NCBI GenBank assembly: GCA_023392205.1
Contig: JAEVZN010000533.1
Location: 1 to 5,153 of the forward strand
DNA length: 5,153 bases
Reading direction: 5' to 3'
From: Pseudomonadota bacterium
Lineage (GTDB): Bacteria > Pseudomonadota > Alphaproteobacteria > Rhizobiales > Xanthobacteraceae
The stretch's first letter is position 1. Each line of letters begins with the position of its first letter. Below are positions 1 to 5,153 of this stretch, in pieces. The notes beneath the pieces are model-generated. The model ran no database searches. It was not told where the DNA came from and saw only the letters and a list, made by a program, of their open reading frames with translations. The position numbers were made by a program, and so were the translations under genes.

Positions 1-911
1 CGCTCGCACAGGGCGAGACGGCGAACGTCGCTGCGGCCAGCGAAGAGCATTACAAGCCCGCCGGACCGGCCGACCGCGTGCCTTCCGATCCGGTTTCGGT
101 TGCCGTGGCACTGGCTGACAAGATCGATACGTTGGTCGGATTCTGGGCCATCGACGAAAAGCCGACCGGCTCAAAAGACCCTTATGCCTTGCGGCGCGCG
201 GCGTTGGGCGTGATCCGCATCATTCTGACCAACGGTTTGCGTCTCAACCTCGCCGAGATGTTCGGGACCGCGACCGAAGGCTATCTCGATCAGGGCAAGA
301 GCTTCATGCAGGCCTTCCTCGACAAGGCCGGCGAAGGGCAGAACGAACTCGGCAGCCTGAAGGCCTCGTTCGATGCAATGACCGGATCGGATTTGCGCGA
401 CTTCTTCGCCGACCGGCTCAAGGTTCAGTTGCGCGAACAGGGCGCTCGCCACGATCTGGCGGATGCCGTGCTCTCATTGCCGGGCGAAAACGATTTCGTG
501 GCCGTCGTGCGCCGTGTCGAGGCGCTGGCGCAATTCCTCGACACCGAGGATGGCAAGAACCTGCTGGCCGGCACCCGCCGTGCCGCCAATATCCTGCGCA
601 TCGAGGAAAAGAAGGACGGCAAGAGCTACAATGCCGATCCCGATCCGGCCTTGCTGAAGGAGCCGGAGGAAAAGGCGCTGGCGCAGGCCGTCGACCGCGC
701 GGCTCAAGAGGCGATGGTCGGCGTCGGCGCCGAGGATTTCGCCGCCGCCATGTCCGCGATGGCGAAGCTGCGCCCGGCCGTCGATGCCTTTTTCGAGAAG
801 GTCACGGTTAACGCCGAAGACCCGGCCCTGCGCGCCAACCGCCTGGCTCTGCTCAACCGCATCCGCGAGGCCACCCGCAATGTGGCCGACTTCTCGCGCA
901 TCGAGGGCTGA
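1..911 (+). CDS. glyS: Glycyl-tRNA synthetase beta subunit, C-terminal part (5' end outside window)
   Basis: This is the beta subunit of the heterotetrameric bacterial glycyl-tRNA synthetase, a cytoplasmic enzyme that ligates glycine to tRNA-Gly; the partner alpha subunit (glyQ) is normally just upstream. The reading frame is open from base 3, giving 302 visible residues before TGA at 909-911. The family is usually about 690-750 aa, so well over half the protein lies to the left. A GTG at 78 is an internal valine in conserved sequence, not the start. Family hallmarks are the HYKP...DRVP...[12 protein letters not shown] stretch (about bases 48-122), then [15 protein letters not shown] and [14 protein letters not shown] (about 138-230). 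The C-terminal [11 protein letters not shown]...[12 protein letters not shown] block (about 790-865) belongs to the DALR-like anticodon/tRNA-binding domain. The visible part covers the end of the HD-like region and this tRNA-binding domain. There is no frameshift or unusual feature. The identification is firm. Confidence 0.96.
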   Translation, partial: LAQGETANVAAASEEHYKPAGPADRVPSDPVSVAVALADKIDTLVGFWAIDEKPTGSKDPYALRRAALGVIRIILTNGLRLNLAEMFGTATEGYLDQGKSFMQAFLDKAGEGQNELGSLKASFDAMTGSDLRDFFADRLKVQLREQGARHDLADAVLSLPGENDFVAVVRRVEALAQFLDTEDGKNLLAGTRRAANILRIEEKKDGKSYNADPDPALLKEPEEKALAQAVDRAAQEAMVGVGAEDFAAAMSAMAKLRPAVDAFFEKVTVNAEDPALRANRLALLNRIREATRNVADFSRIEG

Positions 912-980
912 CCCAAGGGTTCACTCACAGGCCCGGCTGGAACCGGCCGGTACCGTTCGCGTTCTCGTTCGTTCAACCAT

Positions 981-984
981 GGAG
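981..984 (+). promoter_or_regulatory. Ribosome binding site of the 47-aa membrane protein
   Basis: A GGAG core lies 7 nt before the ATG at 992. It decides the start: the nearby ATG at 979 overlaps this site, is in a different frame and has no Shine-Dalgarno-like sequence in front of it. Confidence 0.7.
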
Positions 985-991
985 CTTCCGG

Positions 992-1135
992 ATGACCATT
1001 ACGATTGCCCATCTTCAGCCGATTATTGCCCTTATTGCCGGCGTCCTGATCCTGCTCGTCCCGCGGCTCCTGAACTTCATCGTGGCGATCTATCTGATTG
1101 CGGTCGGCCTTCTGGGCCTGGGTATCTTCCGTTAA
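992..1135 (+). CDS. Small hydrophobic two-helix membrane protein, DUF3096 type
   Basis: This is a 47-residue protein, MTITIAHLQP... to ...GLGIFR, ending in TAA at 1133-1135. It has two hydrophobic stretches, about residues 5-23 and 28-46, separated by a Pro-Arg turn (LVPRLLN), so it probably forms a helical hairpin in the inner membrane. Length, the N-terminal HLQPIIALIAG motif and the PRLLNFIVAIYLI segment match my memory of the DUF3096 family of about 50-residue proteins common in Alphaproteobacteria. Its function is unknown. A GGAG site 7 nt upstream supports translation. It lies 80 nt after glyS and 113 nt before ppdK on the same strand, so co-transcription is possible but not shown. The near absence of charged residues and the start site at a good ribosome binding site argue against a chance ORF. 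The family name is from recognition, not a search. Confidence 0.82.
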   Translation: MTITIAHLQPIIALIAGVLILLVPRLLNFIVAIYLIAVGLLGLGIFR

Positions 1136-1143
1136 GGCGGCCC

Positions 1144-1165
1144 TCGGCCGTCCGGTGACGGCCGA
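1144..1165 (+). other. Stem-loop after the small membrane gene
   Basis: A perfect 9-bp inverted repeat: TCGGCCGTC (1144-1152), loop CGGT (1153-1156), GACGGCCGA (1157-1165). It starts 8 nt after the TAA of the small membrane gene. No T run follows on either strand, so it is not a classical intrinsic terminator. It may protect the 3' end of the upstream message, weakly attenuate transcription or be part of the ppdK leader. The structure is seen in the sequence; the role is inferred. Confidence 0.5.
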
Positions 1166-1188
1166 AAGCCGGGTTGATCGGGGCGCGG

Positions 1189-1212
1189 AAACCGGCCAAG
1201 ACGTGCCGGTTT
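1189..1212 (+). other. Second stem-loop in the ppdK leader
   Basis: An 8-bp inverted repeat: AAACCGGC (1189-1196), an 8-nt loop, GCCGGTTT (1205-1212). The left arm can alternatively pair with GCCGGGTT at 1168-1175, leaving one bulged G, so two mutually exclusive folds are possible. A minor 4-bp hairpin (GCCC 1217-1220 with GGGC 1224-1227) follows just before the ribosome binding site. No long T run is present. Regulation of ppdK through this leader is only a possibility; short inverted repeats are common in GC-rich DNA. Confidence 0.35.
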
Positions 1213-1236
1213 GCTGGCCCTTCGGGCTTTGAAGGC

Positions 1237-1240
1237 AGGA
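1237..1240 (+). promoter_or_regulatory. Ribosome binding site of ppdK
   Basis: An AGGA core (within GGCAGGA) sits 8 nt before the ATG at 1249 and fixes the ppdK start there, rather than at the in-frame TTG at 1174, which would add 25 residues not typical of the family. Confidence 0.7.
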
Positions 1241-1248
1241 CTTCGATC

Positions 1249-3936
1249 ATGACGAAATGGGTTTATGGCTTCGGTGGCGGTCAGGCCGAAGGCAAGGCGG
1301 ATATGAAAAACCTGCTCGGCGGCAAGGGTGCCAACCTTGCCGAAATGGCCAATCTCGGCCTGCCGGTGCCGCCGGGCTTCACGATCACCAGCGAAGTCTG
1401 CACGCATTTCTACGAACACGGCGAAACCTATCCGCCCGAACTTGCTTCGCAGGTCGACGCCGCGCTCGACAGCATTGGCAAGATCGCCGGCAAGACATTC
1501 GGCGATTCCGAAAATCCGCTGCTGGTTTCGGTGCGCTCGGGGGCCCGCGCCTCCATGCCGGGCATGATGGATACGGTGCTCAATCTCGGCCTCAACGACA
1601 CGACCGTCGAGGCGCTGGCCAGACGCGCAGGCGACGAACGCTTCGCCTGGGATTCGTACCGGCGCTTCATCACCATGTATTCGAATGTGGTGCTCGGGCT
1701 CGAACATCATCTGTTCGAGGAAATCCTTGAAGACCACAAGGACGCCAACGCCCTCACCCTCGATACCGATCTCGGCGCCGGCGACTGGAAGAAGCTGGTC
1801 GGGCTCTACAAGGCGAGGGTGCAGGAGGAGACCGGCAAGCCGTTTCCGCAAGACCCGCGCGAACAGCTCTGGGGCGCGATCGGCGCCGTGTTCGGCTCGT
1901 GGATGAATGCGCGCGCCAAGACCTATCGCCGCCTGCATAACATCCCGGAAAGCTGGGGCACGGCGGTGAACGTGCAGGCCATGGTGTTCGGCAATATGGG
2001 CGACGATTCCGCAACCGGCGTCGCCTTCACCCGCAATCCCTCGACCGGCGAGAAGAAGCTGTACGGCGAATTCCTCATCAATGCGCAGGGCGAGGATGTG
2101 GTGGCGGGTATTCGCACGCCGCAGGAAATCACCGAGGAAGCGCGCAAGGAGGCGGGCTCCGACAAGCCGTCGCTGGAAAAGGCGATGCCCGCGGCCTTCG
2201 CCGAACTTACCGGCATCTACGGCAAACTCGAACAGCATTACCGTGACATGCAGGATCTCGAGTTCACCATCGAGCAGAACAAGCTGTGGATGCTGCAGAC
2301 CCGCTCCGGCAAGCGCACGGCGAAGGCGGCGCTGAAGATCGCGGTGGATCTCGCCAGCGAAAAGCTGATCACGCAGGAGGAGGCCGTCACCCGCATCGAT
2401 CCGGCTTCGCTCGACCAGCTTCTGCATCCGACCATCGATCCGAAAGCCGAGCGCAAGATCGTCGGCACCGGACTGCCGGCCTCGCCCGGCGCGGCGTCGG
2501 GCGAGCTCGTGTTCTCCTCCGAGGAGGCCGAGGCGCTGAAGGAGAAGGGCCGCAAGGTCATTCTCGTGCGCGTCGAAACAAGCCCGGAAGACATTCACGG
2601 CATGCATGCGGCCGAGGGCATCCTCACCACGCGCGGCGGCATGACCTCGCATGCCGCCGTGGTTGCGCGCGGCATGGGCAAGCCCTGCGTATCGGGCGCA
2701 GGTTCATTGCGGGTGGATTATGCGGCTGGCACACTCACCGCCGCCGGGCAGACATTGCGGCAGGGCGACATTGTCACCATCGACGGCTCGACCGGGCAAG
2801 TGCTGCTTGGCAAGGTCGGCATGATCGAGCCGGAATTGTCGGGCGAGTTCGCAACGCTCATGTCCTGGGCGGACAAGGTGCGCAAGCTTGGCGTGCGCGC
2901 CAATGCCGACACGCCCGGTGACGCCCGCACGGCGCTGAAATACGGCGCCGAAGGCATCGGCCTGTGCCGCACCGAACACATGTTCTTCGAGGCCGACCGC
3001 ATCCAGGCCGTACGCGAGATGATCCTCGCCGACACCGAGAAGGCGCGGCGCGCGGCGCTGGCCAAGATCCTGCCCATGCAGCGCAGTGACTTCGAGGAAT
3101 TGTTCGAGATCATGAAGGGGTTGCCGGTAACGATCCGGCTGCTCGATCCGCCTTTGCATGAATTTCTGCCGCACGGCGATGCCGAGATCGCTGAGGTCGC
3201 CAAGGCTATCGGCACCGAACCGCAGAAGATCAAGAACCGCGCAAGCGAACTGGCCGAGTTCAATCCGATGCTGGGCTTCCGTGGCTGCCGCATCGCCATC
3301 TCGTATCCCGAGATCGCCGAAATGCAGGCGCGCGCTATCTTCGAGGCGGCCGCCGAGGCGGGGAAGAAGACCGGCAAGCCGGTTGTGCCCGAAGTGATGG
3401 TGCCGCTGATCGCCACTCGCACCGAGTTCGATATCGTCAAGAGCCGCATCGATGCCATGGCCGAAGCCGTGGCAAAGGAAAAGGGCGTCACGCTCGAATA
3501 CCAGGTCGGCACCATGATCGAATTGCCGCGCGCCTGCCTGATGGCGGAGCAGATCGCCGATGGCGAGGGGGGCGCGGAATTCTTTTCCTTCGGCACCAAC
3601 GATCTGACGCAGACCTGCTTCGGCATCAGCCGCGACGATGCGGCGAGCATCCTGTCGACCTATACGACGCGCGGCATTCTGCCGGTCGATCCGTTCGTGT
3701 CGATCGACCGCGACGGTGTCGGCGAACTGGTGCGGATCGGCGTCGAGCGCGGACGCAAGGCGCGCCCCGACCTCAAGGTGGGAATCTGCGGCGAGCATGG
3801 TGGCGATCCGGCGTCGGTCGCCTTCTGCCACGAGGTTGAGCTGGATTACGTATCCTGTTCGCCGTTCCGCACGCCGATCGCACGGCTTGCGGCGGCGCAG
3901 GCAGCGCTTGGCAAGGAAATCGCCAGCCAGGCGTAA
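1249..3936 (+). CDS. ppdK: Pyruvate, phosphate dikinase
   Basis: This cytoplasmic enzyme (EC 2.7.9.1) interconverts ATP + pyruvate + Pi and AMP + PEP + PPi; in bacteria it can serve gluconeogenesis or PPi-linked glycolysis. The protein has 895 aa, normal for the family, and starts MTKWVYGFGGG. The N-terminal ATP-grasp domain (about residues 15-375) shows SVRSGARASMPGMMDT, with Arg96, and LEFTIEQNKLWMLQTRSGKRTA, with Glu338 and Arg352. The swivelling phosphohistidine domain (about 425-510) holds GGMTSHAAVVARGMG, with catalytic His468 and the adjacent Thr466, which is the target of PDRP-type regulators in relatives. The C-terminal PEP/pyruvate TIM barrel (about 525-890) has GLCRTEH (Arg574), RLLDPPLHEFLP (Arg630), GTMIELPRA (Glu758), FSFGTNDLTQ (Asn784, Asp785) and GICGEHGGDP (Cys847). 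These line up with Clostridium symbiosum His455, Arg561, Arg617, Glu745, Asn768, Asp769 and Cys831 as I remember them. All key residues are present, so it should be active. It is not PEP synthase (PpsA), which lacks this domain layout. Start chosen by ribosome binding site and family N-terminus. Confidence 0.98.
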   Translation: MTKWVYGFGGGQAEGKADMKNLLGGKGANLAEMANLGLPVPPGFTITSEVCTHFYEHGETYPPELASQVDAALDSIGKIAGKTFGDSENPLLVSVRSGARASMPGMMDTVLNLGLNDTTVEALARRAGDERFAWDSYRRFITMYSNVVLGLEHHLFEEILEDHKDANALTLDTDLGAGDWKKLVGLYKARVQEETGKPFPQDPREQLWGAIGAVFGSWMNARAKTYRRLHNIPESWGTAVNVQAMVFGNMGDDSATGVAFTRNPSTGEKKLYGEFLINAQGEDVVAGIRTPQEITEEARKEAGSDKPSLEKAMPAAFAELTGIYGKLEQHYRDMQDLEFTIEQNKLWMLQTRSGKRTAKAALKIAVDLASEKLITQEEAVTRIDPASLDQLLHPTIDPKAERKIVGTGLPASPGAASGELVFSSEEAEALKEKGRKVILVRVETSPEDIHGMHAAEGILTTRGGMTSHAAVVARGMGKPCVSGAGSLRVDYAAGTLTAAGQTLRQGDIVTIDGSTGQVLLGKVGMIEPELSGEFATLMSWADKVRKLGVRANADTPGDARTALKYGAEGIGLCRTEHMFFEADRIQAVREMILADTEKARRAALAKILPMQRSDFEELFEIMKGLPVTIRLLDPPLHEFLPHGDAEIAEVAKAIGTEPQKIKNRASELAEFNPMLGFRGCRIAISYPEIAEMQARAIFEAAAEAGKKTGKPVVPEVMVPLIATRTEFDIVKSRIDAMAEAVAKEKGVTLEYQVGTMIELPRACLMAEQIADGEGGAEFFSFGTNDLTQTCFGISRDDAASILSTYTTRGILPVDPFVSIDRDGVGELVRIGVERGRKARPDLKVGICGEHGGDPASVAFCHEVELDYVSCSPFRTPIARLAAAQAALGKEIASQA

Positions 3937-3979
3937 CGGCCACCGTCCGTAAAACGGACGGTCAGGCCGCAACTTTTTT
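3937..3979 (+). terminator. Probable intrinsic terminator of ppdK, overlapping the end of the convergent gene
   Basis: The hairpin begins directly after the ppdK TAA. The lower stem is CGGCC (3937-3941) with GGCCG (3965-3969), and the upper stem is ACCGTCCGT (3942-3950) with ACGGACGGT (3954-3962), closing a 3-nt AAA loop. The two stems are separated by a two-base CA bulge (3963-3964). Four bases later comes a run of six T (3974-3979). That suits Rho-independent termination of ppdK transcripts. On the - strand the hairpin is not followed by a T run, so termination of the chemotaxis gene here is less certain. The stop codon and last codons of that gene (Lys-Lys-Val-Ala-Ala) fall inside the element. 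Confidence 0.68.
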
Positions 3980-5153
3980 CAGGAAGCTTTCCACCTCGGC
4001 GCGCATATTGGCGACCGCCTGCTCGACGGCATCGGAGGCGCCGAGCACGGTCTCCGCGCCGGTGCGCGTCTCCATCGCCGCGCGCGCGACCTGATCGAGC
4101 ACGGCCACGAAATCGCCGGTGCCGCTGGCGGCGCTGGAGACGTTATGGGCGATCTCGCCGGTCACGGCATTCTGCTCCTCGACCGCCGCCGCCACTGCCG
4201 ACGTATAGCGCTCGATCTCCTGCATCCGTTCGGCGATGCGGGCAATGGCACCCACTGCCGTACCGGTCGACGCCTGCACGGACAGGATCTGCGCGGAGAT
4301 TTCCTCGGTCGCCTTGGCCGTCTGCACGGCCAGCGATTTGACTTCCGAGGCGACCACCGCAAATCCGCGCCCGCTTTCGCCCGCCCGCGCGGCCTCGATG
4401 GTCGCATTCAGCGCCAGGAGATTGGTCTGTCCGGCAATGGTGCGGATCAGTTCGACCACATCGCCGATCTTCTGGGCCACCTGGGCCAGCCCCTTGATGC
4501 CGTCATTGGTGACGCGCGCCTCGTCGACGGCGTTACGCACCACGTCGGTGGTCTGCACGAGCTGGCGGCTGATCTCGGAGATCGAGGAGGTCATTTCCTC
4601 GGTCGCCGCCGCCACCGTCGCGACATTGGTGGAGGCTTCGTTGGCCGCCTGAAGCGCGCCCTCGGCGCGTTGCGAGGTCTGGCCCGAAGCGGCGAACAGG
4701 GTGCTGGCTGTCATCTTCATGCCGGCCGCAGTGTTGTTCACCTTGTGCAGCACGTCGTCCATGCTGCCGCGGAAGGAGGTGATCGCGGCCTCGATGACGG
4801 CGCGGCGCTGCTCCTCCAGCGCATGCGTGGCGCGTTCGGATTCGAGGCGCTGCTGTTCCGTCACATCCTGATGGGTGGCGACCCAGCTTCCATCCGGCAT
4901 CGGCTGTTCGGAGACGGTGATAACCCGGCCATCGCCGGCCGCGAATGTACTGGTGGTGCCCTGCCGGTTGGAGATCCGTTCCTTGATCCCGGAAACGTAT
5001 TCGTCGATGTCGAGATGGAAATTGCCGAGTTCCGCGCGATGCCGGAGCACCTCCTTGATGTTGCGACCGGGCCGTACGAAGGATCGCGACATACCGTACA
5101 TCGTGACGTAGCGCTCGTTGCAGAGCAGCAGGCGCCCGGCCGCGTCCCACATG
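3962..5153 (-). CDS. PAS-domain methyl-accepting chemotaxis protein (N-terminus outside window)
   Basis: This is a chemoreceptor that relays a sensed signal to the CheA/CheW kinase array. At least 396 residues are visible, ending in TGA at 3964-3962 (- strand); the frame continues past the right edge. The Met at 5152-5150 is probably internal, because MWDAAGRLLLCNERY matches the start of a PAS core (PAS_7-like) that normally has residues before it. Numbering from that Met, the PAS domain spans about 1-100 and ends in the typical WVATHQDVTEQ. A linker coiled coil follows, then the signalling domain (about 140-370). The hairpin tip is TNLLALNATIEAARAGESGR (243-262), followed by GFAVVASEVKSLA. 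Glu pairs in AAATEEMTSS (185-186) and AAAVEEQNAV (325-326) are the likely methylation sites. No membrane segment is seen, so it may be cytoplasmic, though the missing N-terminus could hold one. There is no C-terminal NWETF-like CheR-binding pentapeptide; it ends SFLKKVAA. The ligand is unknown. It is convergent with ppdK and functionally unrelated. Confidence 0.93.
   Translation of the reverse strand, partial: MWDAAGRLLLCNERYVTMYGMSRSFVRPGRNIKEVLRHRAELGNFHLDIDEYVSGIKERISNRQGTTSTFAAGDGRVITVSEQPMPDGSWVATHQDVTEQQRLESERATHALEEQRRAVIEAAITSFRGSMDDVLHKVNNTAAGMKMTASTLFAASGQTSQRAEGALQAANEASTNVATVAAATEEMTSSISEISRQLVQTTDVVRNAVDEARVTNDGIKGLAQVAQKIGDVVELIRTIAGQTNLLALNATIEAARAGESGRGFAVVASEVKSLAVQTAKATEEISAQILSVQASTGTAVGAIARIAERMQEIERYTSAVAAAVEEQNAVTGEIAHNVSSAASGTGDFVAVLDQVARAAMETRTGAETVLGASDAVEQAVANMRAEVESFLKKVAA

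Noticed and set aside
78..80. GTG at 78 as a gene start
   Set aside because: The same frame is open to the left edge, and its residues upstream (EEHYKP...DRV) are conserved GlyS sequence, so this is an internal valine.
933..950. Possible glyS terminator: CCGGC (933-937) with GCCGG (946-950)
   Set aside because: Only five strong pairs around an 8-nt loop, with no T run after it; within chance for this base composition.
954..974. Repeated GTTC motif between glyS and the small gene
   Set aside because: Four irregularly spaced copies in 21 nt, too short and degenerate to call an operator or repeat.
784..1158. A 124-codon + strand frame across the end of glyS and the small membrane gene
   Set aside because: It is out of frame with both supported genes and is Arg/Pro-rich. 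Its internal ATG at 979 overlaps the ribosome binding site of the 47-aa protein.
1174..1248. 25-residue N-terminal extension of PpdK from TTG at 1174
   Set aside because: The family begins near MTKWVYGFGGG, a good AGGA site precedes ATG 1249, and the extension lies in the hairpin-rich leader.
1132..2652. A 506-codon open frame on the - strand opposite ppdK
   Set aside because: It uses the frame whose triplets coincide with ppdK codons. It stays open because TTA, CTA and TCA codons are rare in this GC-rich gene. Its translation is rich in Arg, His, Ala and Gly and has no recognisable domain. The + strand carries an unmistakable ppdK.
2704..3972. A 422-codon open frame on the - strand opposite the C-terminal half of ppdK
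   Set aside because: Same codon-aligned antisense frame as the one opposite the first half of ppdK, with shadow-like composition. It would also overlap the end of the chemotaxis gene.
4236..4652. A 138-codon + strand frame opposite the chemoreceptor gene
   Set aside because: Antisense shadow of the strongly conserved receptor signalling domain; no domain of its own and no convincing ribosome binding site.

Overview
This 5.15 kb, high-GC window looks like an ordinary chromosomal segment of an alphaproteobacterium. The order Hyphomicrobiales (Rhizobiales) is most likely, possibly the Bradyrhizobium/Rhodopseudomonas/Afipia side of it. That placement is inferred from the style of the GlyS and PpdK proteins, the DUF3096-like mini-protein and the soluble-looking PAS-MCP receptor. 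I cannot name the genus from the sequence alone.

Layout, left to right. (1) Positions 1-911, + strand: the 3' part of glyS, the glycyl-tRNA synthetase beta subunit, cut by the window's left edge. (2) Positions 992-1135, + strand: a 47-residue, very hydrophobic two-helix protein of the DUF3096 type with a clear ribosome binding site. (3) Positions 1136-1248: a 113-nt leader with several GC-rich stem-loops. (4) Positions 1249-3936, + strand: a complete, apparently fully active ppdK (pyruvate, phosphate dikinase, 895 aa). (5) Positions 3937-3979: a bulged hairpin followed by a T run, the likely ppdK terminator, whose 3' half lies inside the end of the next gene. (6) Positions 3962-5153, - strand: a convergent gene for a PAS-domain methyl-accepting chemotaxis protein, whose N-terminus runs off the right edge.

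The three + strand genes could be co-transcribed, but gaps of 80 and 113 nt and the structured leader leave this open. GlyS charges tRNA-Gly, and PpdK interconverts pyruvate and PEP in central carbon metabolism. They share no evident pathway. The chemotaxis gene is independent and transcribed toward ppdK.

I found no mobile element, CRISPR array, tRNA/rRNA, toxin-antitoxin pair or defence-like cassette, and nothing that convincingly amounts to an undescribed system. The points most worth a second look are the small membrane protein, the structured ppdK leader and the terminator shared with the convergent gene's coding end.
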